DNA from: Fonsecaea monophora
Lineage: Eukaryota > Ascomycota > Eurotiomycetes > Chaetothyriales > Herpotrichiellaceae
Assembly: GCF_001642475.1 (NCBI RefSeq)
Contig: NW_019173964.1
Coordinates: forward strand, 186,001-250,000
Direction of reading: 5' to 3'
Length of the DNA stretch: 64,000 nt
Positions within the stretch are counted from its first letter, which is position 1. Every line of letters starts with the position of its first letter. Of the stretch, positions 56,583-64,000 are shown one piece after another. The translations under genes and the position numbers were made by a program. Under the pieces are notes generated by a model, which saw nothing but the letters and a program-made list of their open reading frames with translations, did not search any database and had not been told where the DNA came from.

Positions 56583-57470
56583 CTAGAAGAATAGGTCGTG
56601 GTATATCATGCTCAGCGCTGCTGTCTCAGCTGGCCAAGGGACAAGAAATTCCTGAATCATTGAAGCCCAATCATCGTCCCAGCGGAGGGATGTGAACGTA
56701 ACGAAGAATTCCCAGTAGGCAGGATACCAACCGGAGTCTTCCCAGTCTATGATCATAAGCCTGAAAGCGGGTTCACACCCATCACCCTGAAGACATGTTC
56801 GCTGAACCATTATGTTCTTTCTCTGAATGTCGCCATGCGTCAGCGTTGGCCGTCCAAGGCGGAAGCACGACGGGAGATTCTGCTCATAGAAATCTGTTTT
56901 GTAATGGTCTCGGTGATTAAGTTCATCGATAGACCTCAACTTTTGTACGAGACCTTGGACGAAGTCATGCTCGTTGACGAATGGTCCGTTTATTGTAGGA
57001 TTGGGCTCCAGCGAATTGAACAAGAAGTAGGGGATTGGACCACGTTCTAAGCTACCATAGAACGACGGTTCTGGTGGCTTCAATGCCCGCAGTTGATCCA
57101 TGATGCTCCGAAGTTGTTTCGTTATGGCGCTTTTATCTGAGGCTTGCAACGATGGCCAGATATCTTGTAAGTTATCCCCCTCAAAGTGCTCCATGATGAT
57201 GAACACTTCCTCATCTTCCTCGTACATCGCCCACAGCCGTGGAATAGGAAGGGACGACAAATGTTGATGTAGAAAGATCAGATTGTTTCCTTCTCGGATC
57301 TTGGTCCCTGGGCCATATTTGACAACGAAGTGCATACCTATAGCCTTGACAGTCTGGGTGGAGCGCTGGTGCAATATATTGCTGGACGCTCGAATCTCCT
57401 GTGTGGTAGGAAGTGGAGCTGGAAGCCCATCCGGTGCGAAGTAATATGGAAGTTTCGGAGGTATCCACAT
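56583..57470 (-). CDS. APH-family phosphotransferase (kinase-like)
   Basis: One exon of 295 residues from the ATG at 57470 (MWIPPKLPYYF). Protein-kinase-like APH fold: VVKYG with the ATP-binding Lys (about 51), EGNNLIFLHQHL, and hinge FIIMEHFEGDNLQDIW. The catalytic loop is THGDIQRKNI (Asp214, Asn219) and the metal motif MIIDWEDSGWYPAYWEF (Asp242). All key residues are intact, so it should be active. The fungal APH family phosphorylates small molecules or acts on unknown substrates; there is no reason to infer antibiotic resistance. It lies in a patch with broken kinase relics, so recent gain or loss in this family is likely. Single exon is usual for this family. Confidence 0.85.
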   Translation of the reverse strand: MWIPPKLPYYFAPDGLPAPLPTTQEIRASSNILHQRSTQTVKAIGMHFVVKYGPGTKIREGNNLIFLHQHLSSLPIPRLWAMYEEDEEVFIIMEHFEGDNLQDIWPSLQASDKSAITKQLRSIMDQLRALKPPEPSFYGSLERGPIPYFLFNSLEPNPTINGPFVNEHDFVQGLVQKLRSIDELNHRDHYKTDFYEQNLPSCFRLGRPTLTHGDIQRKNIMVQRTCLQGDGCEPAFRLMIIDWEDSGWYPAYWEFFVTFTSLRWDDDWASMIQEFLVPWPAETAALSMIYHDLFF

Positions 57471-59101
57471 CTCTTCAAGGTGATTTTGTCTCGTGTGATC
57501 AAAGTCCTGCGATCTACTGTCGTACCCAACCAGTATTTAAGCTCCTGAATTGAAGAGCGTTATCTTTCCTTGCTTCTTGCTTACATGTTGGAGATCTTTC
57601 GTCTAATGGAAAGATGGACCTCGTTACAGCCCGCATCAGGATCAAGACAGTAGTGCCTCTTAGCAGTAGAGATCACACTGTGGAGTATGGCATGCGATAA
57701 GCGCTGCAGAATCAGGGAAGAAGGCGTCCTGATACTTTCGCAATGTACATACGTGTAGTCCTTTTTTCTCGTTTCGCCTTGACACGGTGATTGGACGATG
57801 ATCGGCGCGGCTGGGGAGCGTCGAAGGAGATTTTGGCTGAAAATAAAGACGACAAAAAGGAGATTGCGGTTTGTCACGCTCCGCCAAGCCTGATAATCTT
57901 CACGTGACTTCGCGTCTCAGGGCATGTCGATTGGCTGAGGAAAATTCCAGAAGCAACGAACCATGAAGCGAAAATCCTGCTATTCTACCTCCCGAAATTC
58001 GGCCGAGTAACGGATCAATTGTGCCCATATCCGGGCCAGGGCGCGTATGAAGTAGTTGCTGAGTACCGTACCTCCAGCACTCGTCTATCGTGGGGTGGGT
58101 AAGCATTGCCATACGGACACCCATTCACGTGAAAGGTTGTGCTGATGCATCTTACTCGGCTAACCTTCCTTCTCTATTGAAGCCGGTATTTGGCCCCGCT
58201 TGAGTAGGGTAGTTTTGTTTCGGAGCCTGCGCGAATCGCTGACCTTCTAGCTGGCCGGCTGGCCGCCTTGTCACCTCCATTGCTCGACCCTTAAGCTAAC
58301 GGGACTGGCACTGGCACTCGACAACACGGGAATGCGCGAATCTATCGTCGATCTCAACCCTCAATTTTTGGAACCTATTGGCTCGACGACTAAAGTTTCG
58401 ATAGATCTTCAACAAGGCTTTTCATATTAACCAACTCTACAGTACAACGGGCCGCAACTGTTCTTCCTACGCGCTGCGAGCATATGATTCCTGCAGGGGA
58501 GCTCGAACAGGAAGGCTCTTCGATCCACTAGCACTTCCACCCTGGTACAGGACCATGCTTCCTATCGACTTTCAAGGGTGGTCGCCATAACGGTCGCCGG
58601 CCGGGCAATAACTGTGACCAGTCTCCCCAACCGGTGAGGCATTGAAGGTTTGAACAACAGTGCGGCACAGACTGTATGGGCTTTTGCTCAGTGGGGTGCT
58701 ACTATAACACCAGCCAACGATTTACCTTTGGCACTTCCTGCCTCCCTGTCGGTATTGTTGCCTGCGAAATGGTTGGCTCTCGATGATCGATAACAGCCAC
58801 CCTCCACTTTCACAAGAGGCACGGACCTCTACGATCTGGCCACCAGCACTTCAGATGCACACGAATGGGAGTGATCGTCGTCATTGGCGTGTTATGGTCC
58901 TCTCATCCCCGTGTTGGAGGATACGGTACCATTTCCTCTTTCGACGACTTGCCTTAGTCACAATCTGGACTCCACAACTTGATGGCTTTGTGGTGTCCGC
59001 TCCTCACCTTTCGTCCATATCTTTCGATGTAAGCGGCTCTTGGGGCGTCAGGCTCCAGCCTCTAGAATTCCCCGAATCGTCCAATCAAAGACCTTGTCAC
59101 G
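57471..59101. other. Intergenic region, 1.6 kb
   Basis: No supported gene; an ATTGG (inverted CCAAT) occurs near 57931. The plus-strand frame 58783-59379 is opposite the kinase relic and not considered coding. Confidence 0.45.
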
Positions 59102-60200
59102 CTATGATTCCTTCGTATCAGCTCTTCTTCGACGCCTCCTCTTTCGGTCACGTCTGCCTGCAGGGGCTCGCTCCGTCTTTTGCTCCCCAGCGCTCGGACA
59201 GGGCACAGGACGTTGCTGATTCATATTTGACTGCCTTTCAAACTCTCGAATCGTCCAATCGAACACATTATCATGGTCGAAACCTTTGCGGCGAAAGAGG
59301 CGACCGAATAAGCTCCGGAGGTACTTGTAATCCGGCTTATCCTGGTCGTCCAATCCTCGAATGTAGTTCTTGTAGGTAGTAAACTTCGCGGGCAGACCCC
59401 GGCATAGTTCGGTTACCTTGATCGTCCGCTTCCGCTCGAAAACAAGCCTGTATTTTTCCTGCCAACTGGGGGCCTTCAGACCTCGCCAGGGAAGAGACCA
59501 ATGAAGAAAATACAAGGCCATATTGTATACCCCAGCGACTCTAAGTCGTCACGTCGTGATGGAGCTGCATAGGGCCCAGTTTAGCTTGTCGAATCAACGA
59601 TAGAACACATCCACACTACTTACCGACGTTCAAGTGGCCATTGATGCTGGCGTAGCGGCAGGTGCCAACCAAGGAAATCCGGGGCTAGTTGCCGTCTTGT
59701 GACTCGTCACTTGGCTGTGAGAATCTCTTCGATAGGTGGAGAGCCCAAAATCGGTCATGTAGACAACGTTGCCCTGCTTGCCAGTATCCAGAAGGGAGTT
59801 TTCAGGCTTGATGTCGCGATGGAGGTATCCTGCCGCGTGGAGGAGTTGATCCATCAGCATCAATGTTGTCTTGAGTGAGAATTTGTTGTCACAGTAGCGA
59901 AAGAGATCCTCCAGATTGGGTCCCGGAAGTTCAAACACCACGGCCTGGAAATCACAGTGGTAGCCATGCCAGAACACTCGAGGGATGCCGGGAAATCCAA
60001 CATTATCCCATACAGAAAGAGCGTGTGCCTACATAGATTTACTCCCAGGCACCTTCTGACCACTAGGAAACGGCAGCCTAATCGCAACGGCAGCCTAATT
60101 CTGATGTACAACGAGGCTGTTGGCAGTCGTCTTGATTGGTCCTGGGGTCTCCACGAGGCTTTACCAACGCAAAAAGGAGTGGCGGCGATGTGCAAATAGC
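59102..60200 (-). pseudogene. Casein kinase 1-like relic
   Basis: Reading down the minus strand: GFPGIPRVFWHGYHCDFQAV, FELPGPNLEDLFRYCDNKF, LHRDIKPENSLL, VYMTDFGLS, then (frame shift near 59680) LVGTCRYASINGHLNV. An intron-like GTAAGTA follows, then SRRDDLESLGY, a second shift near 59520, SLPWRGLKAP and KPDYKYLRSLFGRLFRR with DNVFDWTI. These are the CK1 catalytic-loop, substrate-specific and C-lobe blocks in order. About eight residues before HRD are missing, an in-frame stop (60029-60031) interrupts the N-lobe, and that part is eroded with a 17-bp tandem repeat (60069-60099). It cannot make a full kinase. Confidence 0.8.
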
Positions 60201-60759
60201 TGCGGAACCGGAACTCCTGAACCCACTCGTGAATTCAACAACATCTCATCCCTCAAGGAACACCGCAACACCCGTCCAGAACAATATTGCCTTTGTGTTC
60301 GAACCACTTTTGGATCTTGAGACCCCAATTCTTACTAGGTGACACAGAGCATGAATAACACCGAGCCGTCGAATGAATGTATGCACCGTGCACTGTGAGT
60401 GTCCCTGATACTGTGCAGGTCCTTCGGCTTGGTTGCTTGACAACGGCAGAGGATCGGGACGAATTACGTTGGCCAGGCCAAGTTTCAGTACTCGGTAGAT
60501 CTGTTGACTTCTTCTAATACTTTTAGTCTTGTTTGTTCTCGCGATTGGCTTTGCCAAGCCGCTACATACAAATCTGACATTGACACCCACGGCCACGACA
60601 AGGACTTTTTATGTACCTCGTACATATCAACAGTTTATGGCGCAATGGATATCAGCAAAAGTTTCGTGCCTCTCTGCGGCTGAGGCGACACTGTTCCTTC
60701 CTGGGCAAAGCCCCGTCCTTGTCCGTTCAATGCAACATTAAAAATATATTCCGCCCATC
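60201..60759. other. Intergenic region
   Basis: 560 bases upstream of the methyltransferase gene. The last part is AT-rich (ACATTAAAAATATATTCCG) just before the ATG. No gene. Confidence 0.5.
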
Positions 60760-61617
60760 ATGACAACCGACCGGCAGGCAGAGATCGATGCCCGGGTATC
60801 CACGGCCGCTCAACTCGAGTACTGGGGCAAGCAGTCCGCCGACGACAACGGCATGCTCGGCGGCTTTCCCCACCTATCTCGCGTGGACATGCAGTTCTCT
60901 CGCAATTTTCTATCCAAGCTCCATCGGCTCCATCCGATCTCAGGGGATAAAGGACCAACATCAGACGACAGCGTCGATCGAAGAACGGGACAATATGCAT
61001 TCCGGCATTGCCTCGAATCTGGGGCGGGGATCGGGCGGGTTACGCTCAACTTGCTGGCTTCACTTTGTGAGAAAATCGACATTATTGAGCCGGTGGAGAA
61101 ATTTACCGCCACTCTGACTGCGCCGGGGGCGCCGCTGGTCAAATCTGGGCAGCTGCAGCGCGTTTATAACGTGCCTTTGCAGGAGTGGTCAGCCGAATCA
61201 ATTCCTTCCTACGACGCGGCCAACGCGGTGCCTGCGGATCCGATATCAGACGCAGATAGGTGGAAGCCCTCGACTCCACTGGGCGAAGTCACGACTGGAC
61301 TGGGGGCCCGTTACGATCTTATATGGCACCAATGGTGTCTTGATTACCTCTCATCCCCAGACCTAATCCGCTACTTTAGGACATTGGTCCCGCTGCTAGC
61401 GCCAGACGGCTGGATCATCGTGAAGGAGAATATCTCGAATGCCGCGGACGGGGAAGATATGTTCTGGGAGGAGGACAAAAGCGTCACGCACAGCGATCGC
61501 AATTTTCGGGCGTGTTTTGAGCAGGCTGGCCTGAAGATTGTGCGAACGAAGCTGCAGACGGGATTTCCGAAAACGTTGCTGCCCGTGAGGATGTACGCAT
61601 TAAGACCGGCATCTTGA
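60760..61617 (+). CDS. Protein N-terminal methyltransferase, NTM1/Tae1 family
   Basis: One exon of 285 residues. It would transfer methyl groups from S-adenosylmethionine to the alpha-amino group of proteins that expose an X-Pro-Lys N-terminus, as yeast Tae1 and human NTMT1 do for ribosomal proteins. QLEYWGKQSADDNGMLGG and HLSRVDMQFSRNFL are the family start. The SAM-binding motif ESGAGIGRVTLNLL is followed by IDIIEPVEKF and the LIWHQWCLDYLS strand with LVPLLAPDGWIIVKEN. YW in the N-terminal helix and the aromatic HQW pocket match the family. It is slightly longer than human NTMT1 (223). The start ATG lies in an AT-rich context with no earlier ATG in frame. Confidence 0.93.
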   Translation: MTTDRQAEIDARVSTAAQLEYWGKQSADDNGMLGGFPHLSRVDMQFSRNFLSKLHRLHPISGDKGPTSDDSVDRRTGQYAFRHCLESGAGIGRVTLNLLASLCEKIDIIEPVEKFTATLTAPGAPLVKSGQLQRVYNVPLQEWSAESIPSYDAANAVPADPISDADRWKPSTPLGEVTTGLGARYDLIWHQWCLDYLSSPDLIRYFRTLVPLLAPDGWIIVKENISNAADGEDMFWEEDKSVTHSDRNFRACFEQAGLKIVRTKLQTGFPKTLLPVRMYALRPAS

Positions 61618-62295
61618 GACAACCGAAGGTAGGGTGCGAGTCCTTTCGTTGTCGCTCCGAGTCTCGAGAGTGTCGCAGCCCTCAGCCACTGGAATGTTGT
61701 TCGACCTAACACTGTTGCGCATCAGGCCAGGCTGAAGGAGCGCGAGGTGTGCAGAAAGCTTCCTTTTCGACTGCCTATTTGTCCAAACTTTACCAACCTT
61801 GTCTATCGATCTCCATGAGATAAAAAAGAAGCCGCAAACCCGGACACCTAGATTATAGAGCACGGCCGTTTAAACATGATAGAATTCGCCGTGACTGGGA
61901 AGATCGAAGAGATTGACACAAGGAGTCAAATTTGTGATGAGAAGGGGGGCAGGTGTAGGAGGATTGAACATCTGGCGAGAGGGGCAAATACTGTTACTGT
62001 AACGATGGGCGCATGCAGGGCACTGTGTGGCACTGTGCGAATAGATAAAAGATGCCTGTCACAAATGCCATGATTGGTGCTTTCCGATATTGCAAGGCTG
62101 CTGTTGATTGAGCTAGTCTATTTGGGGCAGTAAAAAGGCCGAGTCACGAGTCCTCCGCACTTTGGGTTCAGCCTCCCAGACTTGGGAACATTTGGCGTCA
62201 CAGTTAATCCATTCCTGTCAAACTTGAGCAGCATTCCTGTACCTAGATCAGAATCATGCATCTCCGCCTCATTCCTCGAGAATATACCTGTCAGA
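61618..62295. other. Intergenic region
   Basis: 680 bases between two plus-strand genes; no supported gene. Confidence 0.5.
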
Positions 62296-64000
62296 ATGCC
62301 TCTTTCCAATAACGACATTTCCTCCAAACTCGGCGCCTCGGCGAAAAAGTCCATCTTCGAGCGACAGAAAGCAGAAGCGGAAGCAAAGAAGGCCCGAGAG
62401 AAAGCAGAGACAGCAGCTGTCCTTGAAGATTTTGTGAAGAGTTTTGAAGACGATGGGGACCAAATACCGGGCTTTGCTTCAAAGCGAGGCCCGGGAGGCG
62501 AACACAGAGGGGGTGTTGGCGCCCCTGGGAGCAACTACGGTCCCTCCGGCCCTGGCAAGAGACACTTCACAAGTTCGGGCCTGAAGAGCGGTCCTGGCAG
62601 TCTGGGGCCGAGTCCCTCGTTGACAAAGAGTGGACCTGGTAGCTTGGGTCCTGCACCGGGATTTGGAAGAAAGAGACACTATGATGAATACTCAGGCCGG
62701 GATCGGGATCGAGAACGCGACAGAAGGGACAGGGTGTTTTCCTACAATGATGGCAGAGATGCGGACAACAGGAGAGACATCCCCGCTTTCGCTCATGACG
62801 AGGAAGAGGAAGATGCGCGGGACACAGATGATCTGAAAGCTGCCGCGAAACCCACCTTGCATCTCGCCTCTCTTCCCCCCGAGACGTCTCCTGCGGTCGT
62901 CAAGGCGCTCTTCACTCCCTCTCCGTTGGTCGTCGAAGGTGTCCGCATCCTTCCACCTGCGCCAGGCACAACCGCTGAAAGGAAATCAATCTCGGCAATC
63001 GTCACACTCGCCGCCGAGACTCCAGCGGCAGATATTGAAACAATGGTCTCGCACCTTCAGAATAAATACCTCGGATTTGGGTTCAATCTTTCCATCTCTC
63101 GCCATCTTTCTTCAGCAGCCTTGACCGGCATCAACTCCCTCGGTAACAACACTCCGTCTGCGAGCTTGCACAATCTTCCCTTTGGTGCAAAACCAATGCC
63201 ACAGCACACATCCTTATCCCGGGCCCCTCCACCAGGTCAGGCAGCTGGCGGTAACCGCTTTGGTCCTCCGGCTTCGTACACCTCATCGACACCGTACGGT
63301 CCTCGATCCACCATGCCCCCAACACAAGTCACGGTACAAGTCCCAAGCGATCTTCGACAACTCCGGCTAATCCACAAAACCATCGAAGCTCTTCTAACTT
63401 ACGGTCCTGAATTTGAAGCATTGCTCATGTCCCGGCCGCAAATTCAACGTGACGAACAATGGGCTTGGCTTTGGAACTCGAGATCCACGGGCGGAGTGTA
63501 TTATCGTTGGCGTCTATGGGAGATTCTGACCGATTCTAAATCGCGTCGCAGACAACGGTACACGGGATACGGGATGCGACAACCGCAAGGTGATATATTG
63601 TTTGAGGGACAATCAACCTGGATCGCCCCCGAAGAGGACCTCAAGTTCGAGTACACCACTCGTCTCGAGGAATTCATTTCCGATGACGACTATAATTCTT
63701 CGGACGAAGAAGGCATCGATGATGACAACAGAGGAGGTGGATTGGCCAGACGGTATCACGATCACCAAAAACTGACCAACATCAGTGAGTCCATGGACAA
63801 CGATGGCACTGGTTATCTTAATCCACTGGCGAAGACGAAACTCATTCATCTACTTAGCCGCCTGCCAGAAACCAATGCTAGGCTACGCAGGGGTGATGTT
63901 GCGAGAGTGACGGGATTTGCTATTGAGCACTCTGGGGCTGGGGCAGACGAGGTTGCAGAATTAGTCACGAGGAACGTAGTCAGGCCGTTTTGTTACAGCG
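62296..64000 (+). CDS. U2 snRNP-associated SURP protein SR140, partial (runs off window)
   Basis: The frame is open from the ATG at 62296 to the right edge with no stop, giving at least 568 residues. The N-terminus is charged and helical (KKSIFERQKAEAEAKKAREKAE). A Gly-rich stretch repeats SGPGSLGP, and RDRDRERDRRDRV is SR-like. A degenerate RRM follows (TLHLASLPPETSPAVVKALF ... GFGFNLSIS), then the SURP module (RLIHKTIEALLTYGPEFEALL ... WLWNSRSTGGVYYRWRLWEIL). An acidic linker leads to the start of a CTD-interacting-domain-like helical region (PLAKTKLIHLLSRLPETNARL, RGDVARVTGFAIEHSG). This order is that of SR140/U2SURP, a spliceosome component in the nucleus. The remaining CID and C-terminus lie beyond the window. 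Confidence 0.9.
   Translation, partial: MPLSNNDISSKLGASAKKSIFERQKAEAEAKKAREKAETAAVLEDFVKSFEDDGDQIPGFASKRGPGGEHRGGVGAPGSNYGPSGPGKRHFTSSGLKSGPGSLGPSPSLTKSGPGSLGPAPGFGRKRHYDEYSGRDRDRERDRRDRVFSYNDGRDADNRRDIPAFAHDEEEEDARDTDDLKAAAKPTLHLASLPPETSPAVVKALFTPSPLVVEGVRILPPAPGTTAERKSISAIVTLAAETPAADIETMVSHLQNKYLGFGFNLSISRHLSSAALTGINSLGNNTPSASLHNLPFGAKPMPQHTSLSRAPPPGQAAGGNRFGPPASYTSSTPYGPRSTMPPTQVTVQVPSDLRQLRLIHKTIEALLTYGPEFEALLMSRPQIQRDEQWAWLWNSRSTGGVYYRWRLWEILTDSKSRRRQRYTGYGMRQPQGDILFEGQSTWIAPEEDLKFEYTTRLEEFISDDDYNSSDEEGIDDDNRGGGLARRYHDHQKLTNISESMDNDGTGYLNPLAKTKLIHLLSRLPETNARLRRGDVARVTGFAIEHSGAGADEVAELVTRNVVRPFCYS

Noticed and set aside
56583..57470. Calling the APH kinase an antibiotic-resistance gene
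   Set aside because: The fungal APH family is large and mostly of unknown substrate; motifs show the fold only.
58783..59379. 198-codon plus-strand frame
   Set aside because: Lies opposite the CK1 relic; its codon pattern follows the complementary coding frame.
1..64000. tRNA, rRNA, CRISPR or transposon
   Set aside because: No B-box with matching A-box, no spaced repeats and no transposase or reverse-transcriptase domains were found by reading both strands; a covariance or profile search would be decisive.

Overview
The window looks like nuclear DNA of a filamentous ascomycete (Pezizomycotina, plausibly Eurotiomycetes; a black-yeast relative is possible but unproven). The evidence is short spliceosomal introns (about 50-115 bp) with GTATGT/GTAAGT/GTGAGT donors, CTAAC-like branch sites and YAG acceptors; two Zn2Cys6 regulators; and CFEM, RTA1 and Fet3-like proteins. 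Nuclear eukaryotic core genes (TFIIIB Brf1, U2-associated SR140, N-terminal methyltransferase) are also present. No tRNA, rRNA, CRISPR array or intact transposon was seen. Gene models below were joined by hand from splice sites and reading phase, so exon borders are predictions.

Layout: 0-9.5 kb holds a DUF427 protein, an intracellular GH2 beta-mannosidase and a Zn2Cys6 activator resembling the CLR-2/ClrB/ManR class, which would make a small mannan-use locus. 10-19 kb is an iron or redox neighbourhood: a ferric reductase, a membrane-anchored Fet3-like multicopper oxidase, a secreted orphan protein and a CFEM GPI-anchored protein, with a perfect GATA palindrome upstream of the reductase. No FTR1 permease is in the window.

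19.8-41 kb contains mostly conserved or unrecognised proteins: a possible homeodomain-like protein, a proline/serine-rich tail-anchored protein, a ten-exon zinc alcohol dehydrogenase with a 12-nt exon, two BTB proteins, a Myb/SANT-like protein with a probable 3' frameshift, a coiled-coil membrane protein, an AT-hook protein and a small membrane protein visible only after splicing.

41.6-54.5 kb carries Brf1 divergent from a PcaB-type lyase, then a short-chain dehydrogenase, an RTA1-like seven-helix protein and a second Zn2Cys6 regulator. 55-60.2 kb is a decayed patch: an APH-kinase relic with a stop in its DW motif, a small protein with an unresolved 5' end, one intact APH kinase and a casein-kinase-1 relic with several frameshifts. 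From 60.7 kb core genes resume (NTM1-type N-terminal methyltransferase, then SR140, which runs off the right edge).
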